A DNA stretch of 64,000 nucleotides from Nocardia jiangxiensis NBRC 101359 (GTDB lineage Bacteria; Actinomycetota; Actinomycetes; Mycobacteriales; Mycobacteriaceae), in NCBI RefSeq assembly GCF_000308615.1, contig NZ_BAGB01000162.1, positions 1 through 64,000 on the forward strand, in the 5' to 3' direction. This document shows, piece by piece, positions 33,827 through 41,909 of the stretch. A program made the translations under genes and the position numbers. Positions within the stretch are counted from its first letter, which is position 1, and every line of letters begins with the position of its first letter. The notes under the pieces were generated by a model, which had not been told where the DNA came from, did no database searches, and worked only from the letters and a program-made list of their open reading frames with translations.

Positions 33827-34196
33827 GGCGGACGACCTTTCTATGGCTACAGGCTCGCTGGGCGTCCCTCCCGTGGGATTCCTGAACCGATGCGGTTGCC
33901 TCGGCGCGCGGGCCGGGCGGACACGTTGGCCCCGCCTGGTTCCCGCAGCGGGCGCATCGTGACGACGAGCGCCTCGCCCCCGCCTCGGCATGCTAGGCAG
34001 GGGCGGTGCAGTGTCCTAGCCCTCGTTCAAGGAGGCACTGAACGCATGCCCTCGACATCCCACAACTCGTAAGTTGGATGCAGGTGTACGGCACCCGGCG
34101 GGACTTCGAAGACCACAATTTGCCGGAAAGTCATGGCTAGTATTAACATTGCAAGATTTCGTCCGCCGATGACAGATGTACGAGGGGAAACGAACA
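33827..34196. other. Intergenic junction to lower-GC DNA
   Basis: GC falls sharply from about 34,010 onward. It contains AT-rich promoter-like sequence (AGTATTAACATTGCAAG) shortly before the ATPase gene. No gene is seen. Confidence 0.4.
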
Positions 34197-35501
34197 GTGT
34201 CGATTTGGTCCGATCTTGGATTCCAGGAGAGTCCGTATGCGACTCGTCCAGTCCCTCCTACCGAGGAAGGGGAGAGCCTCTTCGTAGGCAGAGATGGCGT
34301 TGCAAAAAGGTTGGCCAACCGCCTAACATCCTCCGACCTACATCCAACAATTGAGGGTGAAAACGGTGTCGGAAAGACCAGTCTGGTCTCAGTGGTGGGA
34401 TATCGTCTGCGACGGGAATTTGAGCAGAAGTCCACTAGTCAGGCAATTATTCCTCTAGATGAAATTTTTCAGCTGACAGTCGGCGACTCGGCTGCGACAC
34501 TGGAACGCAAAGCTCTGTTAGCCGTCGCCAACAGCATGATCAAACATCATGATCTCCTAAAAAGGGGCGGACATGATGTCCCCGACGTGGTGGACCTTCA
34601 AAAATGGATTAACGCCCCGTTAATCAAAGGTGGCGGCGCGGGAGCAAGCGTTGCTGGATTCGGCGGAAGCGCGAGTCGAAGCGTATCGGTGAATACTGGC
34701 GCTGGATTTAACGAGGCAGGACTGAGGGATACGGTTTTCGGCTGGCTTCGACAGTGTTTTCCATCGTCGCAGTCAGGTGCCTTCGTCGGTGTTATCGACA
34801 ATCTTGAGCTGCTTGAGACATCGAAGGAAGCGCGCGCTCTTCTGGAGTCGATGAGGGATGGAATACTCTCGTCGCCTGGTCTCAAATGGGTGCTCTGCGG
34901 CGCGCGCGGAATCGTAAGAACAAGCGCCTCCTCGCCTCGACTCGAAGGTAGACTCGCTGAGCCACTGGAGCTTTCTCCGATTGAAGACGCCGAGATCTCC
35001 CAGGTAATAGCTCGCCGCTTGGAGTTGTATCAAATTATTGATTCTGCGGTCGCTCCTGTAGATCCTGAGAGCTTCAAGCTAATATATGATGTTCTAAACA
35101 AGAACCTCCGCAACGCGTTGAAATATAGCGAGGATTTCTCGTTCTGGCTGCATGATGGCGGATATGCGAGTGCAGATCCTGTAGCCAATCGACAACATTT
35201 CGAGCGCTGGATAAGAGGCCAAGCGGCGAGGAACGCGGAAGAAACCAATCTATCTGGCAACCGAGCATGGGAGGTGTTCGATAGCCTAACAGGAATAGGA
35301 GGGAGTTGCTCTCCTGGTGACTACGAAACCTTCGGTTTCAACAGTGCTCAGGCAATGGTTCCACACATCAAAAGTCTGGAAGACGTGAATCTGATACAAA
35401 GCACAGCCTCAGATTCAGATCGTCGCCGGAAGACTATTCTCGTCACTCCCCGAGGGTGGCTTGTTCGTTATGCGCGAAGTGATTACTCCATTCCTGAGTG
35501 A
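34197..35501 (+). CDS. STAND/AAA-like ATPase of foreign composition
   Basis: A 434-residue P-loop ATPase. Walker A is IEGENGVGKTSLV (about 50-62). A Gly-rich insert at about 135-155 (GGGAGASVAGFGGSAS) is followed by Walker B, AFVGVIDNLELLE (about 195), and an Arg-containing VLCGARGIVRT sensor-like segment. The C-terminal 90 residues look like a winged helix (AWEVFDSLTGIGGSCSPGDY). GTG 34197 follows AGGGGAAA. Codon use is far more AT-rich than its neighbours and it is the only plus-strand gene in this part, so it was probably acquired separately. A defence or regulatory role is possible. Confidence 0.65.
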   Translation: MSIWSDLGFQESPYATRPVPPTEEGESLFVGRDGVAKRLANRLTSSDLHPTIEGENGVGKTSLVSVVGYRLRREFEQKSTSQAIIPLDEIFQLTVGDSAATLERKALLAVANSMIKHHDLLKRGGHDVPDVVDLQKWINAPLIKGGGAGASVAGFGGSASRSVSVNTGAGFNEAGLRDTVFGWLRQCFPSSQSGAFVGVIDNLELLETSKEARALLESMRDGILSSPGLKWVLCGARGIVRTSASSPRLEGRLAEPLELSPIEDAEISQVIARRLELYQIIDSAVAPVDPESFKLIYDVLNKNLRNALKYSEDFSFWLHDGGYASADPVANRQHFERWIRGQAARNAEETNLSGNRAWEVFDSLTGIGGSCSPGDYETFGFNSAQAMVPHIKSLEDVNLIQSTASDSDRRRKTILVTPRGWLVRYARSDYSIPE

Positions 35502-35613
35502 CCAGTTGCTGGCGATGCTTGGTTCACTGGTGAAGCGGGAGTATTCAGACCCTGCTGTATTCCTCCCTTCGGTCATTTGATGGGTTTTGTCTGGGAGGGT
35601 ATGTAGGTTGGTG

Positions 35614-35859
35614 TTATTCCGGATCGGGTGATTTTTTGTCGCTGGTGGTGCGATTCCGCCACTCGTTGTAGAGGGTTGCCAGGGCTTGGACTGCGCGGCG
35701 GTATTGGTCTTCCGAGGTCATGGGGGTGGTCTCGATGCGTTCGATGGTGATTCGGCCGTGTCGTGTTGGTTTGCGTCGCTGGGGGGTGCTGGTGTGGGCC
35801 TGGTCTTCGGTGGGAAGGTCGGGGCGGTCGGGGGCTTGGTCCTGGGGGTGTTCGCTCAT
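35614..35859 (-). CDS. 81-residue hydrophilic protein downstream of the zinc-ribbon recombinase-like gene
   Basis: ATG 35859 gives MSEHPQDQAPDRPDLPTEDQ, then a basic middle (RRKPTRHGRITIERI) and a helical end (QYRRAVQALATLYNEWRNR). It starts 32 bp after the stop of the large gene and is probably co-transcribed. Small proteins at this position are likely accessory factors of the recombinase group; this is inferred. Confidence 0.55.
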   Translation of the reverse strand: MSEHPQDQAPDRPDLPTEDQAHTSTPQRRKPTRHGRITIERIETTPMTSEDQYRRAVQALATLYNEWRNRTTSDKKSPDPE

Positions 35860-35890
35860 GGCCTGCCATTCGCTTGCGCGGGGTGTGCTG

Positions 35891-38197
35891 TTAGTCGGGG
35901 CGGGTTGTCTTGTTGCGGGCGTTGTTGGTTGCGCGTGTTCGTGCGGTGAGGTAGGTGCTCCAGTCGTTTTGGGCGTAGGTGGCCCAGGCGAGGGCGGTGT
36001 TGATGTGGAGGTCGAGGAGTTGGGCCAGGACGGCGGCGGGGATTTCGGCGGCGAGGTGGGCCAGTGCGGCGCTGCGGGCGCGTCGGATGTGGAGGTGGAG
36101 GTGGCTGCGGAGTCCGCGGTAGAGGCTGTCGCGGGCGGGTTGTCCGGGGAAGCTGCCGGGGAACAGCCATTTCGTGTCGTCGGGGTGGTTGCGGTTGACT
36201 GCGGCGATGGTGGTGGGGTGGTTGCGTTGGGTGAGGAGGAGGGTGGCGATGGCGGGTGGGAGCCGGAGTTGGTGGCTGCCGTGGCGCAGCCAAACGCGTT
36301 TGCGGTCGTCGGTGTGGATGTCGTTGTGTCGCAGGACGGTGACTTTGCTGAGTGGGAGTCCGTAGAGCAGGACGAGTGCGCTGGCGGCGCGGATCGCGGT
36401 GGGGAGGGTGTCCTCGTGCAGGCAGCGGCGGAGTTGTTCCCAGCGTTCGTCTTCGGTGATCGGTGGGAGTGCGCTGCGATGACGTCTTTTCGGGATCGTG
36501 ATGTCGCCGACGAGTCGTCGTTGTCTGGCCCAGCGAACGAATTCGCGTGCGAGATAGGTGGATTCGGGGCTGCCGCTTGTGAGCCATTGATCGATGTGGT
36601 GTTGCTGGACGTCGCTGAGATCGAGGTGTTGGTCCTGGATCCATTGCAGCAGCCGTAGTGAGACGAGGATGCGGTTGCGGGCCCAGTTGCTCGAGCTGTA
36701 GGTGAATGGTTGATGTGCGGCACGACGTCGAGCGCGTCGGAGCACTGTCCAGGTGGCGTAGGTGCGCAGGATGTGGGCGCGGGCCTCGGGTTGGTCGGTG
36801 AGTAGCTGCTCGAGCCAGGGCACGAGTCGTTCGAGGTATTCGACGCGGTCGGGCAGTACTCCGGTATGCATGAGGGTTCGGCGCAGGTGGTGCAGCGTCA
36901 GATCCTGTGGGAGCTGGTCGAGTTGGTGGTGGGTGATCGATTCACCGGTGGCGTGGAGGTGCTCGAGCAGGCGGGTGGCGGGTCGGTCCGGGGACAGCCA
37001 CTGCAGGATCGCTGAAGGGGACCCGGTGTTGGTGAGTGCGGTGGTGAACGGCAGCAGGTCGACGGGGATGGTGCCGTTGGTGTCGGCGAGGAGTTCGCGG
37101 ACGCGGTCGCTGACCTGGCAGCGCAGGCAGAGTCCGGTGGTGTGGAAGAAGCCGGAGTTGCCGCAGCGTTGGCAGGTGTAGTCACGGTCGGGTTGTCCGG
37201 CGCAGGGCCCGCAGATCGGCTGACCCGCAGAGTTGATGCCGATCAATGGGCGGGTGGTGCCGCAGTCGGTGCAGGGCGCGGGGTGGTCGCGGATCCACTT
37301 GTAGCAGGCCCCACAGATATCGCCGATGGGCCAGCGGGTGAGAATCGCGGTGATCCGTCGGCAGCTGACGCAGCGGCGTCGGGGGCGCGGCCAGCAGCTC
37401 GGGCAGGTCGGTTCGCGGTTACGGGCCGAGCATCGTTTGGTCGGGCCTTCTCGCCCACAACGGGTGCAGACAGCAGTGCGTCCTCGATAGCAACCCCGGC
37501 AGAGTGCAGGCTGGGTTTCGGTGCGGCGGGTTCTCAGGGGCCCAATGCGTCCGCAGGCGTCGCAACGCTGGTCCGGCGGCTGGTAACAGCTCTCGCAAAC
37601 CGGTCCGGCGGGAGTCCGGCGCTCGGGAGGGCGGTGCCGTCCGCAGCGGCAGCACCGTTCGGACGGCCGATGCGCGCGGTAGCAGCGCGCGCAGACAGGG
37701 GTGCCGTCGGCTGTGCGAGCGCTGACTCGTTTGACCTGCCCACATGATCCGCAGGCCCGGTGGCTGCCGGGATCACGGACCCGGCATGTCTGGCACAGTG
37801 GTTTTCCCCGTGCATCGCGGGTGGAGACCGGGAGGTTGCGTCCGCAGCGCCCGCACGGTTCGGCGGTCTCCCAGCTCGCGCAGGAGGCGCAGATCCGTCC
37901 TCCGTCAACGGTTTTGGGTAGTCGTCGGGCCGGTTTCCGGCAGCGGCTGCAGTGCGGTAGCACGGCCTCGGCGCCGGCGTCGGCGAGCACGACGATGAAT
38001 GTGCAGACCACCGGGGGCGCATTCGAGTCACCGGAGGTCAAGGCGTCGGGGTGCTGTTCCAGGTGGTTGCGCAGGAGCGCCAGGGCGCGTGGGCTTTTCG
38101 TGGCGGCCACCGCCTTGCGTGCTGCGGCGGTGCTGAGTGAGGGCAACGCGCCACGCAGGTAGGCGGCCAGCCAGTCGCTCGGGTCCGGGGCGGGCAT
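35891..38197 (-). CDS. Nine-zinc-ribbon protein with tyrosine-recombinase-like C-terminus
   Basis: A 768-residue protein. Residues 80-375 contain 18 CxxC knuckles (CSRC, CASC, CGRC, CQTC and on to CLRC), that is nine zinc ribbons in a row. Residues 470-760 resemble a tyrosine recombinase: an N-terminal core-binding helix bundle, then ASALVLLYGLPLSKVTVLR, where the catalytic Arg normally after GL is Pro. A weak box 2 (HIRRARSAALAHLA) follows, and WATYAQNDW near the end. It is probably not a recombinase by itself. It works in a cluster with the complete integrase and XRE gene upstream, whose stop lies 8 bp from its start. Confidence 0.75.
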   Translation of the reverse strand: MPAPDPSDWLAAYLRGALPSLSTAAARKAVAATKSPRALALLRNHLEQHPDALTSGDSNAPPVVCTFIVVLADAGAEAVLPHCSRCRKPARRLPKTVDGGRICASCASWETAEPCGRCGRNLPVSTRDARGKPLCQTCRVRDPGSHRACGSCGQVKRVSARTADGTPVCARCYRAHRPSERCCRCGRHRPPERRTPAGPVCESCYQPPDQRCDACGRIGPLRTRRTETQPALCRGCYRGRTAVCTRCGREGPTKRCSARNREPTCPSCWPRPRRRCVSCRRITAILTRWPIGDICGACYKWIRDHPAPCTDCGTTRPLIGINSAGQPICGPCAGQPDRDYTCQRCGNSGFFHTTGLCLRCQVSDRVRELLADTNGTIPVDLLPFTTALTNTGSPSAILQWLSPDRPATRLLEHLHATGESITHHQLDQLPQDLTLHHLRRTLMHTGVLPDRVEYLERLVPWLEQLLTDQPEARAHILRTYATWTVLRRARRRAAHQPFTYSSSNWARNRILVSLRLLQWIQDQHLDLSDVQQHHIDQWLTSGSPESTYLAREFVRWARQRRLVGDITIPKRRHRSALPPITEDERWEQLRRCLHEDTLPTAIRAASALVLLYGLPLSKVTVLRHNDIHTDDRKRVWLRHGSHQLRLPPAIATLLLTQRNHPTTIAAVNRNHPDDTKWLFPGSFPGQPARDSLYRGLRSHLHLHIRRARSAALAHLAAEIPAAVLAQLLDLHINTALAWATYAQNDWSTYLTARTRATNNARNKTTRPD

Positions 38198-38204
38198 GGC
38201 GGGT

Positions 38205-38524
38205 TCACAATCCGTCCGGGCGGCGGATCGTGGTGCGCCGTGGGGTGGGCGCGGTGCCGGTGCTGGTGGCGGTCTTGCGGATCTGGGTGGGTTCGCTGGT
38301 GATCTCGATCAGATCGTTCGGGGTAGCGTCGAGGATGTCACACAATGCGGCGAGGGTGTCCATCGACAGCCGTTGCGGCGGCTGGGTGACCAGCCGGTAG
38401 ACCTGCTCGCGCGAGAGCGCGGTGCCGCTTCGGCTAGCAGCGGCACCAGGTCCGAGGTTTGGAACAAGCCGCGTTCGGCCATTTTGGTGCGTAGGTGCCA
38501 TCGGTAGCCCATGGTGCGAGTCAT
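38205..38524 (-). pseudogene. XRE-family regulator gene with a 1-nt frameshift
   Basis: Starting at ATG 38524, which overlaps the integrase stop as ATGA, the frame reads MTRTMGYRWHLRTKMAERGL and FQTSDLVPLLAE. Then a missing base near 38430 shifts it. The continuation in the next frame is ALSREQVYRLVTQPPQRLSM, DTLAALCDILDATPNDLIEI and a Thr-rich tail to 38205. Together they make a normal Cro/CI-type helix-turn-helix of about 105 residues. Either the gene is broken or the base call is wrong. Confidence 0.75.
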
Positions 38525-39669
38525 GGTGTCTCCGTCCATAATTCGGGATGCCCCTGCAGGGACTGCTCGAGTAGGCGGTTGCGGAACTCGTCCGATACTG
38601 AGGTGTAGATCGCGGTCGTGGAGCCCCAGGCATGCCCGACCTGCTGCTGCACCATCAATGCCGGATAACCGAACTCCAGAAGATGGGTGACATACGAGTG
38701 ACGCAGCGCATGCACGTCGGCCTCGGGTGGGAGCCCGGCCGCCTCGCGGGCGTCGCAGAAGGCGTCGTTGATTGAGCGCACCGAGATCCTGCTGCGGCGC
38801 TCGGTCACCCACAACGCCGGGTGCGCACCGGGATTGAACATCGGGCGGATCTGTTCGCACCACTCGGTGAGCACATCCACGATCCAGTCCATCTCCGGCA
38901 CCGTGAGCACCGTGCGCCGCTTGGGCGGGCTGCCGCGCGAGGCTTTGCCGTACCGGACCTGCACCGAACCGAACAGCCCATACTGCGCCGCACGCGGATT
39001 GCGGCGAAAGTCCGCGACATCCAGGCACGCGGCCTCGCGGCGGCGTAACCCGAAGGCGTAGATCGTTTTCAGCGTCGCAGCCTCGCGCCATGCCGCCAGC
39101 GCACCCTTGCGGCCCCGTGCGCGGATGGTCTCCACCCGGGCGTCGGCCGCGTCGAACAACGCCTGGACCTCGTCGTAGGTCAATGCCCTCCGGCCGGGAC
39201 GGCCCTCGTAGTCGACCACATGCGTCACGGTGTTCCACTCGTGCGCAATCTGGATCGGTGTCTGCCCGAACCTGTTGTCGCACTCGGCAATCCAGCCGTA
39301 GCGGGCGTCGGTGAGGAACTCGCAGAACATACGCAGCGCCCCGTGATACGAGCGAATCGTCGACTGCGCGGCCGGGCGCTCACGCGAGACCAGATCGGTG
39401 GTGAACGCTTCCAGCTCTCCCGGAAGCCATTGCCACGGATACTGATTGGTGAACTCGGCGAACCGCCGGACCAACCGTACCCGCGGCTCGATCGTGTCCT
39501 GGCTCAGGAACCGGCTCTTCTGCTGCCGCCGCCAGCCCTCCAGCATCGCCTCGAACACCGCCGGGGCCGGATCCAGGTACCGCACACTAGAATCCAGCAC
39601 CAAGTGCACCGCGCCCGGTAGATCGACCTGTCGCGCCACTACAACCTCCGGTTGTATCGGATGCAACAT
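38521..39669 (-). CDS. Tyrosine recombinase/integrase, complete active site
   Basis: A 382-residue site-specific recombinase. The SAM-like core-binding domain spans about 45-150. The catalytic domain has Arg in IYAFGLRRREA, box HALRHSYVTHL, the third His in QQVGHAWGSTTAIY and the nucleophile Tyr in AIYTSVSD. ATG 39669 is preferred (MLHPIQPEVVVARQV); an in-frame ATG at 39792 would overlap the next gene's stop. It leads a three-gene recombinase group with the XRE gene and the zinc-ribbon protein, and may promote element maintenance or insertion separately from the int/xis pair at 53-55 kb. Confidence 0.88.
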   Translation of the reverse strand: MLHPIQPEVVVARQVDLPGAVHLVLDSSVRYLDPAPAVFEAMLEGWRRQQKSRFLSQDTIEPRVRLVRRFAEFTNQYPWQWLPGELEAFTTDLVSRERPAAQSTIRSYHGALRMFCEFLTDARYGWIAECDNRFGQTPIQIAHEWNTVTHVVDYEGRPGRRALTYDEVQALFDAADARVETIRARGRKGALAAWREAATLKTIYAFGLRRREAACLDVADFRRNPRAAQYGLFGSVQVRYGKASRGSPPKRRTVLTVPEMDWIVDVLTEWCEQIRPMFNPGAHPALWVTERRSRISVRSINDAFCDAREAAGLPPEADVHALRHSYVTHLLEFGYPALMVQQQVGHAWGSTTAIYTSVSDEFRNRLLEQSLQGHPELWTETP

Positions 39670-39788
39670 CGTTGCTACCGGTACCGTAACCCCAGGTCCA
39701 CGACACGCCAGCACGTCACGACGCGACTCGCCAAAACCATTCCGACATGCGAAGATTGGATAGTCCCGGAAAGCGTCCAATGTTGCAT

Positions 39789-40787
39789 TCATTGCGATAA
39801 ATCCGCTTTGAATACATGGTTGACGGATAGGAAGTCGTCGTTCGAATATCGGTAGTCTTCTATTTTCACCGATTGTCCGAGGTCGGGTGCGTCGATCATT
39901 TTATTGTTGCCGAGGTAGAGGGCGACGTGGTGTATTCCGTCTTTCTGGTTGCTGTAGAAGACGAGGTCGCCGGGTTGGATCTGGGTAATGGGGATGGGGG
40001 TGGTGGCGTGGTATTGGTCGGCAGCGGTGCGCGGGAGCGCGATTCCGGCAGCGGCGTAGGCGGCCTTGGTGAGCCCGGAGCAGTCCCATCCGCCAGAGGC
40101 TTGTGGCCCGTTGCCTCCCCACACATACCGCTGACCCAACTGACTACAGGCGAAGGTGAGCACGGTGGCCGCGGTGGGGCTCAGGCCGGTGAGGTGCTGG
40201 CAATCCCCAGCCCCGGACCCGGGGGTGGTGCGGTAGCGGGCAGCTTGATTCAGGACTTGCTGGACGTACCAGTCGGCGTGGTTGTAGCTGTAGATCGCGC
40301 GCCGTAGGTCGGTGGGGGCACCGGAGTCACACAGGTAGAACGCGGCAGCGTGGATCGCGTCCGAGGCGTTGTACCGCGAGGGTGGGCTCGCGCCGCCCGC
40401 GGGGAGCCGGTGGCGTGCGGTGACCGCGTCGAAGGTGGAGGCCAGGAATTGCATGGGTCCTGCGGCGCCTGCGCTGTTCTCGCCTGTGGCGACTCCCGGG
40501 AGATGACTGCGGCCGTGGTCGGTCTCGACTTTGCCGATGCCGGCCAGGACCGTCCAGTCCAGGCCGGGGCAGTCCGAGGCGGCCTCGCGGTAGAGGGCGA
40601 GCTTGTCTGCGGGAATGTCGGCGACCGCATCGGGACTCGGCGTAGATTGCCCAGCGGCCGGGCCGGGCGCGGTGATGCTCGTGTGGGACTTGGTCGAGTC
40701 GACCACGACGACCGTGACGGTGAACGCGCCGATCATCGCGGCGGTGAACAGGGCGGTCGCTCCGGCCCCGAGCGCGAGCCCGAACAT
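39789..40787 (-). CDS. Bifunctional peptidoglycan hydrolase (lysozyme-like plus NlpC/P60)
   Basis: A 332-residue cell-wall enzyme with an N-terminal membrane anchor (residues 2-28, TALFTAAMIGAFTVTVVVV). A lysozyme-like transglycosylase domain (about 60-195) has Glu in GIGKVETDHGRS, and an NlpC/P60 endopeptidase domain (about 215-325) has Cys in GGWDCSGL and His in IHHVALYLG. This is the layout of VirB1/CwlT-type proteins that open peptidoglycan for conjugation. Its ATG overlaps the stop of the replication-relaxation gene by one base, so it belongs to the type IV operon. Confidence 0.9.
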   Translation of the reverse strand: MFGLALGAGATALFTAAMIGAFTVTVVVVDSTKSHTSITAPGPAAGQSTPSPDAVADIPADKLALYREAASDCPGLDWTVLAGIGKVETDHGRSHLPGVATGENSAGAAGPMQFLASTFDAVTARHRLPAGGASPPSRYNASDAIHAAAFYLCDSGAPTDLRRAIYSYNHADWYVQQVLNQAARYRTTPGSGAGDCQHLTGLSPTAATVLTFACSQLGQRYVWGGNGPQASGGWDCSGLTKAAYAAAGIALPRTAADQYHATTPIPITQIQPGDLVFYSNQKDGIHHVALYLGNNKMIDAPDLGQSVKIEDYRYSNDDFLSVNHVFKADLSQ

Positions 40788-41797
40788 CACAGCCTCCCGT
40801 GCCGGGGTGGGCGCGGTGGCGGTGGCGGGATCACCACGCGCTGGTCCAGGGCCGCGCTGTCCTCGCTGGTGCTGACGGGGGCATGGTCGAGGTGCAGGTG
40901 CGGCCAGGCACCGGCCAAGCGCGCCAACGAGATCCGAGGCCCGGGGCGGGCCGGTGCAGGGTGCAGCGGCAGCCACACCGCCCCGGCCGGGCCCGCCTCG
41001 GGGGTGTGCTCGGGGTTGGCGGTGGCGATCGGGACCGTGGCGGGCTGGTCCAGGCCGGTCGCGGCGGAAGCCAGGGCCGTGCGGGCGGTGGCCTCGCGGT
41101 GCGCAGTGGGGAGCCAGAACAACAACGGAGTGGTGATCCCGGTCGCGGCGGCAAGGTTGCCGTACCCGTGGAGTTTCCCTGCCAGCTGGGTGAGAGATTC
41201 GGTGCCACAGTCATATTCGAGAAAGAACTCCAACCCACCCGCCCCCGGCGTGGTGGGGTCGAGGCGGCCGTAGCCGTCAGGGCGGGCCAAGTCTCCCCAC
41301 AACCGCGCGCACCGGGTTTGCGACCACCAGAGATTCAGTGCGCCGGGTTCGGGGCTGGTGGCCAGGGTGGTGAACCAGTCGCCGACGCCGATGTCGTGCT
41401 CAAGGTGCAGGCTGTGCGCGAGGGCGAGGGCGCGGTCGTGCCGCCAGCGCAGCTCGCGTAGGTCCAGGCCGTGTTCTGCGGCCAGGACGGCGGCTCCGGC
41501 GGGGGCCAGGATCCAGTGCCAGGGTGCGGTGCCGACCGGGCGGCGGGGCCGGAACCGGTCGATCACCCCGGCCTGATACAGCGTGAGCAGGCGGCGGGTC
41601 GCGCGGCGGGTCGCGGGAAACGCGAGGCCGCTGATCTGGGTGGTGGTGAGCACGCGGTGCTCCCACAGCATCCACAGCAGCCACCGATCTCGCGCGGTGA
41701 GGATGCCAGCGAGCCGAGCCCGCCCGGCCAGCACCGGACCAGCCGAACGCGCGCCCTCGCGAGCCGAGGCGTGTGCAGGGGGTGGGGTGGGGGTCAT
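40787..41797 (-). CDS. Replication-relaxation family protein
   Basis: A 336-residue protein. The N-terminal winged helix (about 25-90, ILTARDRWLLWMLWEHRVLTT) is followed by the family's HxLxxxxxxGD region (AHSLHLEHDIGVGDWF) and a nuclease-like EFFLEYDCGTESL core, where Glu-Tyr-Asp is conserved. Such proteins occur with conjugative elements and are proposed to assist plasmid replication or nicking. ATG 41797 is chosen because GGAGGT lies about 11 bases upstream. It is the only protein in the window with a possible link to DNA processing at an origin of transfer. Confidence 0.8.
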   Translation of the reverse strand: MTPTPPPAHASAREGARSAGPVLAGRARLAGILTARDRWLLWMLWEHRVLTTTQISGLAFPATRRATRRLLTLYQAGVIDRFRPRRPVGTAPWHWILAPAGAAVLAAEHGLDLRELRWRHDRALALAHSLHLEHDIGVGDWFTTLATSPEPGALNLWWSQTRCARLWGDLARPDGYGRLDPTTPGAGGLEFFLEYDCGTESLTQLAGKLHGYGNLAAATGITTPLLFWLPTAHREATARTALASAATGLDQPATVPIATANPEHTPEAGPAGAVWLPLHPAPARPGPRISLARLAGAWPHLHLDHAPVSTSEDSAALDQRVVIPPPPPRPPRHGRL

Positions 41798-41909
41798 CGG
41801 AAAAGACACCTCCTATCGAGGGCGGGGCGAAACGCCGGACCAGGCGGCACGGACGCGAGAGTGAATGCGTGGCGCGGGTGAGCCGCAAACCGTTGTCCTG
41901 GAAGGGGTT

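Noticed and set aside
35614..36723. A 369-codon minus-strand open frame
   Set aside because: Most of it is a Ser/Thr/Pro shadow of the zinc-ribbon recombinase-like gene; only the last 81 codons look real and are annotated.
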